Shown here: positions 32,785 to 42,027 of the stretch, in pieces | How positions within the stretch are numbered: position 1 is the stretch's first letter | Layout of the letters: every line of letters starts with the position of its first letter | Assembly (NCBI RefSeq): GCF_001278055.1 | Contig: NZ_CP010802.1 | Location: 868,001-932,000 of the forward strand | Length of the DNA: 64,000 nucleotides | Direction of reading: 5' to 3' | Origin: Desulfuromonas soudanensis | GTDB lineage: Bacteria > Desulfobacterota > Desulfuromonadia > Desulfuromonadales > WTL | Notes under the pieces: generated by a model | The model's input: the letters and a program-made list of their open reading frames with translations, nothing else | Told to the model about the DNA's origin: nothing | Databases searched by the model: none | Made by a program: the position numbers and the translations under genes

Positions 32785-34419
32785 ATGATTCACCTGACCG
32801 GCATCACCCGCCAGCACGGCTCTCAAATTCTCTTCCAGAACGCCAGCTTCCAGATCCTCCCCGGAACCCGCAGCGGCCTGGTCGGTCCCAACGGCGCCGG
32901 CAAGACCACCCTCTTCCGGCTGATCACCGGCGAAGAACACCCTGACGCCGGGGAGATCAGCTGTTCGAAAAAGACGGTGATCGGCTATTTCTCCCAGGAC
33001 GTCGGCGAGATGGCCGGACGCTCGGCTCTCGACGAGGTCATGGCCGGGTCCGCCAGGACCATGGCCCTCGGCGAGGAGATCCAGGCGATGGAGGCCGCCA
33101 TGTGCGAGCCGATGGAGGACTCCGCCCTGGCGACCCTGCTCGAACGCTACGGCGACGCCCAGGAGGAGTACGAGCACCGCGGCGGCTACGACCTGGAAAA
33201 TCGCGCCCAGGCCGTTCTCACCGGGCTCGGCATCGGCCCTCTCGATTACGACCGGCCGGTGGAGACTTTCAGCGGCGGCTGGAAGATGCGCATCAGCCTG
33301 GCGCGCATCCTGACCCTCAACCCCGACGTCCTCCTCCTTGACGAGCCGACCAACCACCTCGACGTCGAATCGATCGTCTGGCTCGAGGACTGGCTCGCCA
33401 GCGACTTCAAGGGGGCGCTTCTGATGACCAGTCACGACCGGGATTTCATGAACCGCCTGGTGACGCGCATCATCGAGGTCGGCAACAAAACCGTCACCAC
33501 CTACGGCGGCAATTACGACTTCTACCTGCGGGAGCGGGAGATCCGCCGCGATCAGCTCCTCGCCAGTCACCGCCGCCAGCAGGAGATGCTCTCCAAGGAA
33601 GAGGAGTTCATCGCCCGCTTCGCCGCCCGGGCCTCCCACGCCGCCCAGGTGCAGTCGCGGGTCAAGAAGCTGGAGAAGATCGAGCGCATCGAGATCCCCG
33701 CCGAACAGAGGAGCGTGCGTTTCGAGTGGGCCGCCCCCCCCCGCTCGGGGGACGACGTGGTGAGAATCGAGGGGCTCGGCAAGGTCTGGCCCCTGGCCGA
33801 CGGCGCCGAAAAGGCGGTCTTTTCCGGCGTGTCGGGGCTGATCCGCCGCGGCGAGAAGATCGCCGTGGTCGGGATCAACGGCGCCGGCAAGTCGACCTTT
33901 CTCAAGGTCCTCGCCGGGGAGACAAAGCCGAGCGCCGGGAGCGCCGAGATCGGCGCCAACGTCAATCTCGGCTACTTCAGCCAGCACGCCATGGATGTCC
34001 TCGACCCAAAAAAAACCGTCTTCGACACCGTGCAGGACGTCATCCCCCAGGCCTCCATCGGCGTGGTGCGCAACCTCTGCGCCGCCTTCCTCTTTCAGGG
34101 GGACGATGTCGACAAGCGCATCGACAAGCTCTCCGGCGGCGAGAAGAGCCGGGTGGTCCTGGCCACGCTCCTGGCGCGGCCGATCAACTTTCTGGTTCTC
34201 GACGAACCGACCAACCATCTCGACATCCAGTCCCGCGAAACCCTCCTCGAGGCGCTGCAGTCCTTTGCCGGCACCGTGGTGCTGGTCAGCCATGACCGCC
34301 ACTTCCTGCGCGCCCTCGTCAACCGGGTCTTCGAGATCGACCACGGCGAGATGCGCACCTACGAGGGGGATTACGAGTATTACCTGCACAAGACCGGGCG
34401 GGATCACCGGCTGGTCTAG
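32785..34419 (+). CDS. ABC-F family ATPase (ribosome-associated, Uup/EttA/YbiT-like)
   Basis: A 544-residue soluble protein with two ABC ATPase domains and no membrane domain. Walker A motifs are GPNGAGKTT (34-42) and GINGAGKST. Signature motifs are FSGGWKMR and LSGGEKSR. Walker B motifs are LLLDEPTNHLD and LVLDEPTNHLD. A charged linker of about 80 residues (SKEEEFIARFAARASHA) lies between the domains. ABC-F proteins act on the ribosomal E site in translation control or antibiotic resistance. No resistance context is seen, so a housekeeping role is more likely. Confidence 0.93.
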   Translation: MIHLTGITRQHGSQILFQNASFQILPGTRSGLVGPNGAGKTTLFRLITGEEHPDAGEISCSKKTVIGYFSQDVGEMAGRSALDEVMAGSARTMALGEEIQAMEAAMCEPMEDSALATLLERYGDAQEEYEHRGGYDLENRAQAVLTGLGIGPLDYDRPVETFSGGWKMRISLARILTLNPDVLLLDEPTNHLDVESIVWLEDWLASDFKGALLMTSHDRDFMNRLVTRIIEVGNKTVTTYGGNYDFYLREREIRRDQLLASHRRQQEMLSKEEEFIARFAARASHAAQVQSRVKKLEKIERIEIPAEQRSVRFEWAAPPRSGDDVVRIEGLGKVWPLADGAEKAVFSGVSGLIRRGEKIAVVGINGAGKSTFLKVLAGETKPSAGSAEIGANVNLGYFSQHAMDVLDPKKTVFDTVQDVIPQASIGVVRNLCAAFLFQGDDVDKRIDKLSGGEKSRVVLATLLARPINFLVLDEPTNHLDIQSRETLLEALQSFAGTVVLVSHDRHFLRALVNRVFEIDHGEMRTYEGDYEYYLHKTGRDHRLV

Positions 34420-34512
34420 GCTTCTGTCGATGAATCGGCTTGCGCGGTTTTTCCGGTTGTGATAACTACACGAGTCGTTCTTGACTATCCAATAATCGAT
34501 CAGGAGGCCACC

Positions 34513-34842
34513 ATGAGCTATGCCCCCCCCGAAGAGTTCTCCGGCGTCACCGTCGCCTGCAAGGCCAACGTCTATTTCGACGGCAAGGTCGTCAGCCACG
34601 CCGTCACCTTCAGCGACGGCAGCAAAAAGACCCTCGGCCTGATCTATCCCGGGAGCTTCAAGTTCAACACCGACGCGCCGGAAAAGATGGAGATCATCGC
34701 CGGTGGCTGCCGGGTGCGCATCGCCGGGAAGGGGGACTGGATCGGTTTTCCTGCCGGGACCTGGTTCGACGTTCCGGGGAAGTCCTTCTTCGAGATCGAG
34801 GTGGAAAAAGGTGTCGCCGAGTACGTCTGCTCCTTCTGCTGA
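34513..34842 (+). CDS. ppnP: Pyrimidine/purine nucleoside phosphorylase PpnP (DUF1255)
   Basis: A 109-residue cupin-fold protein, nearly exactly the family length. It contains ANVYFDGKVVSHAVTF, KTLGLIYPGSFKF, and the C-terminal FPAGTWFDVPGKSFFEIEV. E. coli PpnP splits many nucleosides phosphorolytically to base and ribose-1-phosphate. An AGGAGGCC site precedes the ATG at 34513. A terminator lies about 40 bases after the stop. Confidence 0.92.
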   Translation: MSYAPPEEFSGVTVACKANVYFDGKVVSHAVTFSDGSKKTLGLIYPGSFKFNTDAPEKMEIIAGGCRVRIAGKGDWIGFPAGTWFDVPGKSFFEIEVEKGVAEYVCSFC

Positions 34843-34882
34843 GGAGCCTGGGCCAGAGCGACGCGACCTTCCCATGACAACG

Positions 34883-34914
34883 AAAAAGGGCGACCGCATG
34901 GTCGCCCTTTTTTC
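34883..34914. terminator. Bidirectional intrinsic terminator
   Basis: AAAAAGGGCGACC and GGTCGCCCTTTTT flank a GCAT loop. It serves ppnP on the plus strand and the convergent rubredoxin-like gene on the minus strand. Confidence 0.9.
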
Positions 34915-34949
34915 TTCTCTGCGCCGCGCCCCGGGAGACGGGAGAGAAA

Positions 34950-35063
34950 TCAGGCCTCGGGTTTTTTGACAAAACCGCCGCTGGCCTGGCAGGTCGGGCA
35001 TTTCTTCGGCTTGCAGCGCCCCTCTTTTTCGTAGCCGCAGGCTTCGCAGGTCCAGGTTGCCAT
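34950..35063 (-). CDS. RCKP-type rubredoxin-like miniprotein
   Basis: A 37-residue protein with two CxxC knuckles, CEAC (C6, C9) and CPTC (C22, C25), and the motif GRCKPKKCPTC that names the RCKP subgroup; C17 is an extra cysteine. The geometry suits one tetrahedral Fe or Zn site. Such miniproteins occur in anaerobes and may shuttle electrons. The start at 35061-35063 has AAGGAG seven bases upstream. Confidence 0.85.
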   Translation of the reverse strand: MATWTCEACGYEKEGRCKPKKCPTCQASGGFVKKPEA

Positions 35064-35195
35064 GGTCGATCTCCTTTCGGGGTAAAGGTTACAAGAACGG
35101 TCATATATTACGCCGCCTTCGTCTTCTGTCAACAAAGAAATCGTTCGACCGTCTCGGAGATTGACAGGGGCGGGCGCTGAGGCTAGATTCGCGCC

Positions 35196-35651
35196 ATGGA
35201 AGAGATCCTGATTCCCTACGGCTACCCGGCCCTGTTTCTGCTAAGCTTCTGCGCCGCCACTCTCCTCCCCCTCGGGTCCGAATGGCTGCTGGCGACGCTG
35301 CTGCTGCAGGGGAGCGATCCCGTTCTCGGCGTGGCCATTGCCACCGCCGGCAATACCCTCGGGGCCCTGACCACCTACGCCATCGGCCTCTGGGGTTCTC
35401 CCCTCCTGTTCGGCCGGCTGCTGCGCATCGACGGGGGCGCCCGGGAGCGGGCCGAACATTTCTACCGCCGTTGGGGACCCTGGAGTCTCCTCTTCTCCTG
35501 GGTGCCGGTCGTCGGCGACCCCCTCTGTCTGGCCGCCGGAGTGCTGCGGGTCGGCTTCGTCCCTTTTCTCCTGCCGGTGGCCGTCGGAAAGCTCGGCCGC
35601 TACCTGGTCGTCGCCCTGCTGGTGCTGCAGGGGGAGCGTCTTTTGGCCTGA
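35196..35651 (+). CDS. YqaA-family (DedA-like) inner-membrane protein
   Basis: A 151-residue membrane protein of the SNARE-associated/YqaA type. The N-terminal helix region ALFLLSFCAATLLPLGSEWLL, the GNTLGALTTYAIG segment, and WGPWSLLFSWVPVVGDPLCLAAG match the family core, where the acidic residues E30 and D-P contribute. DedA relatives are implicated in lipid flipping and membrane homeostasis. The function of YqaA is not known. The gene precedes the MFS transporter by 45 bases and may share its transcript. Confidence 0.88.
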   Translation: MEEILIPYGYPALFLLSFCAATLLPLGSEWLLATLLLQGSDPVLGVAIATAGNTLGALTTYAIGLWGSPLLFGRLLRIDGGARERAEHFYRRWGPWSLLFSWVPVVGDPLCLAAGVLRVGFVPFLLPVAVGKLGRYLVVALLVLQGERLLA

Positions 35652-35696
35652 ATCGTTTTTCTCTTTGTCCGTCCCCTCCCTTGCGAGGTCTCCGCC

Positions 35697-36917
35697 ATGT
35701 CCCGATCTACTCCTCACTACGCCTGGGTGATCGCCGCCACCGGCGCCCTGACCCTTTTTGCCTGCCTGGGGCTGGCCCGTTTTGCCTTCGGCATGCTGCT
35801 GCCGGGGATGGGCGCCGGACTCGGCCTCGGCTTTGACGAGATGGGTTTCGTCAGCACCGGCAACTTCGTCGGCTACCTCGCCGCCGTGGCCATGGCGCCG
35901 ACGCTGATCCGCCGGTTTCGTCCCCGGGCCCTGATCGCCTCCGGACTCCTTCTCATCGCCCTGTGCATGCTCGGCATCGGGCTGAGCCGCTGCTTTGCCG
36001 CGGTCCTCTGTCTCTATGCCCTGGTCGGCATCGGCAGCGGCCTGGCCAATATCCCGGTCATGGTCCTGGTCTCCCACTGGTTCCGCCGCGAGCGCCGGGG
36101 GCGGGCGGCGGGGATGATGGTGATGGGCAACGGCGCGGCGATCATCTTCTCCGGCCTCCTGATTCCCGTACTCAACCGCACCTTCGGCGACGCCGGCTGG
36201 CGCAGCGGCTGGCTGGTCCTCGGCGCCCTGACGCTCCTCATCGCCGTTCTGGCCGCGTACCTTTTGCGCAACGACCCGGCCGACCTCGGTCTCGAACCCC
36301 TCGGCCGCCGGGAAGCGCTCCCGGCCGAAGCGGTAATCCCCCGGGAGGTGCCCGGGACGGCCCGGGTCCTGGTGACTCTCGGCGTTCTTTACCTGATCTT
36401 CGGCGCCACCTACATGATCTACGGCACCTTCTTCGTCACCACCCTGGTGGTCGAATACGGCTTTGCCGAAGCCCGCGCCGGTCTCTTCTGGTCCTGGGTC
36501 GGCTTCTTCGCCCTCTTCTCCGGCATCGCCTTCGGCGCCCTCTCGGACCGTATCGGCCGCCGCGGGGGGCTGGCGGCGGCCTTCGCCGTGCAGACCCTCG
36601 CCTACCTTCTGGCCGGCTCCGGTCTCGGTACCCTGGCCCTCCTCGGATCGGTGGTCCTCTACGGGCTGGCGGCCTTCGCCATCCCCAGCATCATGGCGGC
36701 GGCCATCGGTGATTATTTCGGGTTGACCCGGGCCGCCTCAGCCTTCTCCCTCGTCACTTTCTTCTTCGCTCTCGGACAGACCGTCGGTCCGGGGAGCGCC
36801 GGGGTCCTCGCCACGGCCACCGGCACCTTCACCACCAGTTATCTCGCCGCGGCCGCTTTGACCGCCCTGGCCCTCGGTCTTTCGACTCTCCTCCCCCGTT
36901 CCGGCGCTCTGCGCTGA
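35697..36917 (+). CDS. Major facilitator superfamily transporter (YbfB-like)
   Basis: A 406-residue inner-membrane carrier with 12 predicted helices. FACLGLARFAFGMLLPGM opens the YbfB/YjiJ-like group. The loop FRRERRGRAAGMMVMGNGAA between helices 4-5 and the cytoplasmic motif GALSDRIGRRGGL after helix 8 are standard MFS signatures. The substrate cannot be predicted. The start codon directly follows the TCTCCGCC leader; no strong Shine-Dalgarno sequence is visible. Confidence 0.88.
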   Translation: MSRSTPHYAWVIAATGALTLFACLGLARFAFGMLLPGMGAGLGLGFDEMGFVSTGNFVGYLAAVAMAPTLIRRFRPRALIASGLLLIALCMLGIGLSRCFAAVLCLYALVGIGSGLANIPVMVLVSHWFRRERRGRAAGMMVMGNGAAIIFSGLLIPVLNRTFGDAGWRSGWLVLGALTLLIAVLAAYLLRNDPADLGLEPLGRREALPAEAVIPREVPGTARVLVTLGVLYLIFGATYMIYGTFFVTTLVVEYGFAEARAGLFWSWVGFFALFSGIAFGALSDRIGRRGGLAAAFAVQTLAYLLAGSGLGTLALLGSVVLYGLAAFAIPSIMAAAIGDYFGLTRAASAFSLVTFFFALGQTVGPGSAGVLATATGTFTTSYLAAAALTALALGLSTLLPRSGALR

Positions 36918-37107
36918 CCCGGCGTCCCCCTTTTGCCGTCGGCCGTTTTTTTTACTGGACTGAAAGTGGCCATCTCCCTTACCATGCCCCTCTGACAAGT
37001 GACCAACCTGGCGAACGAATCCCCGATTCGTCCCGAAAAATCCAACTCTCCGCTTCGGCCCGGAGTATCGGGCTGGACAACACCAACGCACAGCGAAAGG
37101 TAAAACA

Positions 37108-37581
37108 ATGGCACAGGTAAAAAAGGGCGATCGCGTCCGCATCCATTTCACCGGCACCCTCGAAGACGGCACGGTATTCGACAGCACCCTCAAGGATGAC
37201 GAGGGGGATTGCGGCTGCGACGACTGCGGTTGCGAGGAAGCCGGACCCATGGAACTGACTCTCGGCGAAGAGGAATTCTTCCTGCAGATCGAAGAAGCGC
37301 TCATCGGTATGTCCCCCGGCGAGAAAAAATCGGTGATCATCCCCGCAGAAGAGGCGTTTGGCGAGTACGACGAGGAGAAGGTCTTTGCCGTTGAACGCAG
37401 CCAGTTCCCCGCCGACATCACCCCCGAATTCGGGCAGGAACTCGAGTTCGCCGATGATGACGACGAGACCTACCCCGTGACTGTGGTCGAAGTCGACGAC
37501 GCGACCGTGACCCTCGATGCCAACCACCCTCTGGCCGGAGAAAATCTCACCTACGAATTCGAACTTCTCGAGATTCTCTGA
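37108..37581 (+). CDS. FKBP-type peptidyl-prolyl isomerase, SlyD-like, with Cys-rich insert
   Basis: A 157-residue cytoplasmic foldase. The FKBP core starts VKKGDRVRIHFTGTLEDGTV and continues GEEEFFLQIEEALIGMSPGEKKSV; an insert-in-flap domain (FPADITPEFGQELEF) follows, as in SlyD. Unlike SlyD, it lacks the long His-rich tail. Instead a loop near residues 31-46 reads DCGCDDCGC with C35, C37, C40 and C42, a likely metal site. A GAAAGG-type site precedes the ATG. Confidence 0.92.
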   Translation: MAQVKKGDRVRIHFTGTLEDGTVFDSTLKDDEGDCGCDDCGCEEAGPMELTLGEEEFFLQIEEALIGMSPGEKKSVIIPAEEAFGEYDEEKVFAVERSQFPADITPEFGQELEFADDDDETYPVTVVEVDDATVTLDANHPLAGENLTYEFELLEIL

Positions 37582-37670
37582 ACCGGACCGATAACATCCG
37601 AACATAGGCGGCCTCCGGATCCAGTTCGGAGGCCGCCGCCGTTTGGGGCGGCGACGCCACAGGAGGGGAT

Positions 37671-38141
37671 ATGCGCAAGCTCAATACCATGGAGGATTTC
37701 CAGCGGGACATCTGCTACCGGGTCCTGGTCCGGGAGGACGAATCGATCGAACTGACCGCCTCGATGCGCGACCGCTTCCACGACGTCGACCTGCGGGTCG
37801 TCGTCGACGGCGCGACCCTGGCGATCCGCGAGGCCGGCGTTACCTTTAGCAAGTCGCCAAGTATCCACTGTGGCGTCGTGGCCAAGCGGCTCGACGGCCT
37901 GCTTGGGGTGGTCATCGGGCCCGGACTCAGTCGCGCCCTCAACGCGGCCCTCGGCGGGGAGCAGGGGTGCGGCAACCTGCGCACCCTCCTTCTCGGGCTG
38001 CTGCCGCTGGCTCTCAACGTCAAGGCCGCCGCCGGGATCGACGACGAGGACGAAATGCTCGACACCATTCATCGCCACCTGCAGGGGACCTGCGGCGGTT
38101 ATCCTCTCGACGTAAAGGACGGGGCGCACTCCGCGGGATGA
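37671..38141 (+). CDS. DUF2889 family protein
   Basis: A 156-residue cytoplasmic protein. RFHDVDLRVVVDGATLAIREA and the downstream GVVIGPGLSRAL and GCGNLRTLLLGLLPL fit DUF2889, a family of unknown function seen in proteobacteria. Two cysteines in SPSIHCG and GCGNL are conserved-looking and may bind a cofactor. GGAGG precedes the ATG. A terminator follows about 35 bases after the stop. Confidence 0.82.
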   Translation: MRKLNTMEDFQRDICYRVLVREDESIELTASMRDRFHDVDLRVVVDGATLAIREAGVTFSKSPSIHCGVVAKRLDGLLGVVIGPGLSRALNAALGGEQGCGNLRTLLLGLLPLALNVKAAAGIDDEDEMLDTIHRHLQGTCGGYPLDVKDGAHSAG

Positions 38142-38172
38142 TCCGGTGGGAAAACGTTTGGTGACCGAAGAG

Positions 38173-38217
38173 AAAAAAAGAGGGCGGCCCGATTTGGGTC
38201 GCCCTCTTTTTTTCTCT
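38173..38217 (+). terminator. Intrinsic terminator
   Basis: AAAAGAGGGCGGCCC pairs with GGGTCGCCCTCTTTT and is followed by a T run. It sits between the DUF2889 gene and the convergent DUF4197 gene and can serve both. Confidence 0.9.
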
Positions 38218-38236
38218 TTTTTGTTAAGGGGAGCGA

Positions 38237-38971
38237 TCAGGTCCCGGAAAAAACCCGGCGCAAAAGGGCGGTGGTTCGGGCCGCCGGATCCTGGCGGATC
38301 TTTTTTTCTTCGTCGGCCAAAACGGTAAAGAGCCCGTCGAGCCCCTTGTCGGTCACGTAGCGTTCCATATCGACGGCCGGAGTCTTCGATGCGAAGGGGA
38401 GCGCGGCGTAGGTGCGGGAGACCTGGTCGTAGATCCGGTAGAGGCCGACTTCGCCCATCTTCTCCCTGACGATCGGTTGGAAACGGCTGCGCAGGGCGGT
38501 GGTGCTGCGGGTGCGGAAATAGTCGGTGGCGGCGTGGTCGCCGCCGCGGAGGATGGCAAAGGCGTCGGCCAGCGTCATTTGGGCCAGGACAGCAAAAAAG
38601 ACCTCTCTCGCCTCGCCGCTGGCCTTTTCGGCCGCCCGGTTCATGGCGGTCTCCAGGGCGTCGACCTGGGACCCGAGGCCGACCTGGCGGAGGGTCCTGG
38701 CGGCCCCGGCGAACTCCTTCGGCACGGCGATGCGGATCAGGGCGTTGCCGAGAAAACCGTCGACCCTGGCCGTCGATTGCACGGTACGCTCGGTGCCGAT
38801 CTGCAGCGCCTCGCGCAGACCGGCGGCGACAGTCCGTTCGTCGAGGGGCGCCGCCCCTCCGCTTTCGGAGAGCACTTTGAGGAGGTCGCCGCCCAGCGAA
38901 CCGTTCTGCATTTCGACGCAGCCGGCAAGGGTCAGGCCCAGGGTCAGCAGGATCAGGGTGCGCAGCAGCAT
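38237..38971 (-). CDS. DUF4197 domain lipoprotein
   Basis: A 244-residue exported lipoprotein: the signal peptide ends LTLGLTLAGC with C18 as the lipid-attached residue. The body is helical and matches DUF4197 (LREALQIGTERTV, RTLRQVGLGSQVDALETAMNRAAE, LYRIYDQVSRTYAA). The function is unknown. The start at 38969-38971 has AAGGAG six bases upstream; the much longer open frame to 39952 crosses the divergent mscS gene and is rejected. Confidence 0.9.
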   Translation of the reverse strand: MLLRTLILLTLGLTLAGCVEMQNGSLGGDLLKVLSESGGAAPLDERTVAAGLREALQIGTERTVQSTARVDGFLGNALIRIAVPKEFAGAARTLRQVGLGSQVDALETAMNRAAEKASGEAREVFFAVLAQMTLADAFAILRGGDHAATDYFRTRSTTALRSRFQPIVREKMGEVGLYRIYDQVSRTYAALPFASKTPAVDMERYVTDKGLDGLFTVLADEEKKIRQDPAARTTALLRRVFSGT

Positions 38972-39151
38972 GGTTTCTCCTTGAATGGGGGCAGGTAGCG
39001 GGAAGGTAGCAGAAGCCGCCGTTTCTGGCAAGCCTCCCTTCCGGGTGTCGCCCTTGACGGGCCCCGCGCTGTCGCCGATACTTGAATGCAGCAAAAAAAA
39101 ACGAGGTCGGCGGCGACCGGTGAATCCGGAAGCGCCGGAGAAGGAGGGGAA

Positions 39152-40225
39152 ATGGACTGGAGCAAAGAACTCGAGGGCCTCAGCGGATGGCAGGCCGCCG
39201 GAGTCTCCCTGGTCATTCTGGCCGTTGCGGTGGCGATCGGTCTCCTGGCCTGCCTTCTGTTGTTCAAGATTCTCTTTCGCCTTGCCGGCCGTCAGGAGAG
39301 TTCCCTTCACCAGTCCCTGGTGCGGCGCTGGCGCTCCCCGGCCAGATTGCTCCTGCCGTCGCTGGCTCTGCTGCTGATCCTTCCTGTTTTGCGATTTCCG
39401 GTGGAATTGACCGGTCTCCTGCGTCACCTCCTGAGCCTGGTTCTGATCGGCGGCGTCTGCTGGCTTCTGGGCGCCACCACCTTCGGCCTGCGGGAGGTGA
39501 TGCTCGATCGTTACGATCTTAAGGAGCGGGACAACCTCAAGGCCCGGACCGTCCATACCCAGGTCGATGTGCTGGTCAAAATCGTCATGGTCGTCCTCTT
39601 CTTCCTCGCCGGGGCGACGATGCTGATGACCTTCGACAAGGTCCGCCAGGTCGGGGTCAGCCTCCTTGCGTCGGCGGGTATTTTCGGAATCATCGCCGGA
39701 TTTGCCGCCCAGCGCAGCCTTGCGACCCTGATCGCCGGTATTCAGATCGCCATCACCCAGCCGATTCGACTCGATGACGTGGTGATCGTCGAGGGGGAGT
39801 GGGGGCGCATCGAGGAGATCACCCTGACCTACGTGGTGGTGCGCATCTGGGACCGGCGGCGCCTGATTGTGCCGATTTCCTGGTTCCTGGAAAAACCTTT
39901 TCAGAACTGGACCCGGGTTTCGGCGGACATCCTCGGAACGGTCCTTTTCCACGTCGACTACAGCGTTCCGGTGGCCGAGGTGCGCGCCGAGCTGGAACGG
40001 ATCGTCGCCGGGGAAAAAGCCTGGGACGGCAAGGTCGTGGGGTTGCAGGTCACCGACGCCACGGACAAGACCCTCGAGCTGCGCGCTCTGGTGAGCGCTG
40101 CAGACTCCGGGTCCGCCTGGGATTTGCGCTGTGCCGTGCGCGAGAAGCTCATTGATTTTATCAGTCGCACCTACCCTGAGTCCCTGCCGCGGCTGCGCGC
40201 CGAGGTCGCTTCAACCCCCGAATAA
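39152..40225 (+). CDS. MscS-family mechanosensitive ion channel
   Basis: A 357-residue inner-membrane channel, the second in the window. Four hydrophobic segments are followed by the pore helix (SAGIFGIIAGFAAQRSLATLIAG) and the beta domain (LDDVVIVEGEWGRIEEITLTYV, then VPISWFLEKPFQNW). The C-terminal soluble domain resembles YbdG/YnaI-like channels. The start at 39152 has AAGGAGGGG upstream; an in-frame ATG at 39086 lacks a site. It is divergent from the DUF4197 gene. Confidence 0.9.
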   Translation: MDWSKELEGLSGWQAAGVSLVILAVAVAIGLLACLLLFKILFRLAGRQESSLHQSLVRRWRSPARLLLPSLALLLILPVLRFPVELTGLLRHLLSLVLIGGVCWLLGATTFGLREVMLDRYDLKERDNLKARTVHTQVDVLVKIVMVVLFFLAGATMLMTFDKVRQVGVSLLASAGIFGIIAGFAAQRSLATLIAGIQIAITQPIRLDDVVIVEGEWGRIEEITLTYVVVRIWDRRRLIVPISWFLEKPFQNWTRVSADILGTVLFHVDYSVPVAEVRAELERIVAGEKAWDGKVVGLQVTDATDKTLELRALVSAADSGSAWDLRCAVREKLIDFISRTYPESLPRLRAEVASTPE

Positions 40226-40246
40226 ATCGTGGCGGACTTGAATGAA

Positions 40247-40285
40247 GAAGAGACGGCCGTTCCGAAAAGGGCGGCCGTCTCTTTG
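40247..40285. terminator. Intrinsic terminator between mscS and otsA
   Basis: AAGAGACGGCCG and CGGCCGTCTCTT form a 12-bp stem. It lies between the stop codons of the convergent mscS and otsA genes. The stem is strong and the T run modest. Confidence 0.8.
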
Positions 40286-40309
40286 CTTGCACCCTTCATG
40301 CAGAGATGT

Positions 40310-41746
40310 TCAGAGGGGAGGGGCCCTTTGGATTTTGTTTTCCGCCAGAAAGGAGCGGGCCCACCGGTGGACGTCGTTGCGGCGGATTTGCGCCCGCAGG
40401 CGATGCATCCGTCGCCTCCGCTCTTCGGGCTCCATGGTGAAGGCCCGGTAGATGGCATCGGCGGTCTCTTCAATGTCGTAAGGGTTGACCAGCAGGGCCT
40501 CCTTGCCGAGCTGATCGGCGGCGCCGGCGAATTCGCTCAGGATCAGAACCCCGTCGTGGTCCACCGAACAGGCGCAGTATTCCTTGGCGACCAGGTTCAT
40601 GCCGTCGCGCAGCGGGGTGATCAGGGCCATTTCCGAGGTTCGGTAGTAGGCCAGGAGCTGAACCCTGTCCAGGCTGCGGAACTGATAGTGGATCGGGGTC
40701 CACCCCGGTTCGGCAAAGTGGCCGTTGATCCGCCCGGCCAGGCCGTCGAGTTCCTCCTTGAGGGTCTGATACTCGGGGACCAGGGTCCGGCTGGGAACGA
40801 CCACCTGGAGGAGCGAGAGATTCTTGTGCAGGGCCGGGTACTTTTGCAGGGCGCGCTCGAAGGCCAGAAAGCGCTCGGGAATCCCCTTGGTGTAGTCCAG
40901 GCGGTCGATTCCCAGTATCAGCTGGTGATCCTGGAATTTTTCGTGCAGGTACCAGGCCGCATCGGCCACCTCGGTCGATCGTGCGTCGGCATCGAACTGA
41001 TCGAAGTCGATGCTGATGGGAAAATGCCCCGTTTTGATCACGCGGTTCTTCCATTTGATCAGCGTGTAATGACGCTGCCGGCTGAGAACTTCGGCCCCGG
41101 GAAGAAAGGCGAGAACGCCGTTGGTGAAATTGCGGCGGTCGCGAAGGGTCTGAAAACCGATGAGGTCGTATTCGAGCAGGGCCCGCAACAGCTCGATCTT
41201 CCAGGGGAGGCGCCGCAGGAGGTCCGGGGAGGGGAAGGGGATGTGGAGAAAATAGGCCAGGGATTGACGGACCCCCATCTGCCGCAGATGGGCGCCGACC
41301 AAGGCGAGCTGGTAGTCCTGGACCCAGATCAAATCATCTTCTGTGGCGACCTGGAGGATCCCCTCGGCGAACCGGCGGTTGACCTCGTCGTAGGCCAGCC
41401 AGTTCTCCTGACTGAAGTGACAGTGCCCCAAGAGGTCGTGAAAGAGGGGCCAGAGGGTTTCGTTGGAAAAGCCGAGGTAGTATTTTTCGACTTCCGTCTC
41501 GGTCAGGGGGACAGGATGGAGGCGATAGTTGTGCTCCTGGCTGAAGCGTGCAAAAAGTTCGTCGAGGGGTGCCTCCTCGCCGCATCCCGGCCAGCCGATC
41601 CACAGCCCGTTTCGTGATTTCAGGATCGGAGCGAGGGCCGTGACCAGGCCGCCGGATCCGGGTGCGATCTCCCAAGCCTCCTCCTGTTGACCGACGACGA
41701 TCGGCAGCCGGTTGGAGACCACAACCAGTCGTTTCTGTTTTTCCAT
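40310..41746 (-). CDS. otsA: Trehalose-6-phosphate synthase OtsA (GT20)
   Basis: A 478-residue glycosyltransferase joining UDP-glucose (or ADP-glucose) and glucose-6-phosphate. The family landmarks are all present: [10 protein letters not shown] at the start, [26 protein letters not shown], the [14 protein letters not shown] loop, and the donor-site [12 protein letters not shown]. The start at 41744-41746 follows AAAGGAAG. There is no OtsB-type phosphatase domain or neighbour. The divergent gene is a GH65 phosphorylase, so trehalose-6-phosphate may be processed by that route instead. Confidence 0.93.
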   Translation of the reverse strand: MEKQKRLVVVSNRLPIVVGQQEEAWEIAPGSGGLVTALAPILKSRNGLWIGWPGCGEEAPLDELFARFSQEHNYRLHPVPLTETEVEKYYLGFSNETLWPLFHDLLGHCHFSQENWLAYDEVNRRFAEGILQVATEDDLIWVQDYQLALVGAHLRQMGVRQSLAYFLHIPFPSPDLLRRLPWKIELLRALLEYDLIGFQTLRDRRNFTNGVLAFLPGAEVLSRQRHYTLIKWKNRVIKTGHFPISIDFDQFDADARSTEVADAAWYLHEKFQDHQLILGIDRLDYTKGIPERFLAFERALQKYPALHKNLSLLQVVVPSRTLVPEYQTLKEELDGLAGRINGHFAEPGWTPIHYQFRSLDRVQLLAYYRTSEMALITPLRDGMNLVAKEYCACSVDHDGVLILSEFAGAADQLGKEALLVNPYDIEETADAIYRAFTMEPEERRRRMHRLRAQIRRNDVHRWARSFLAENKIQRAPPL

Positions 41747-42027
41747 CCGCTTCCTTTCCGGCGGTTGCCCGGCTCGTCCCGAGGTGGAGGGAGGGAGAAG
41801 CCGTTCCTGCAATTTAAAAAAACCAGATAACAGTTTAGCACAATCGAAAAACCCTGGACGGTTTTGGGCGCCCAGGTGTTGGAAAATTGTTGTAAAAATG
41901 ATAACATAGAACCCAATTAATTCTGTTTTTTTGTTCCGTTCCGCCTTGCCCCTTCTCGGCCAGGCGCCCCCCGATCTGAACGGACGAATTACTCGGGATA
42001 CCGGCCCCCTTCCGGCGAGGAACCTCC
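41747..42027. promoter_or_regulatory. Divergent promoter region of otsA and GH65 genes
   Basis: A 281-base AT-rich region. For the GH65 gene, TTGGAA (41879-41884) and TAACAT (41902-41907) are 17 bases apart. For otsA, A/T-rich sequence around 41815-41840 offers possible boxes but none is clear. Shared control of both genes is plausible given the layout. Confidence 0.4.

Noticed and set aside
32695-35001. A 768-codon minus-strand open frame across the ABC-F gene
   Set aside because: Antisense to a well-supported ABC-F protein; composition is repetitive and Gly/Asp-rich.
38972-39952. N-terminal extension of the DUF4197 lipoprotein gene to 39952
   Set aside because: It crosses the divergent mscS gene and would destroy the lipoprotein signal; the ATG at 38971 has a good ribosome-binding site.
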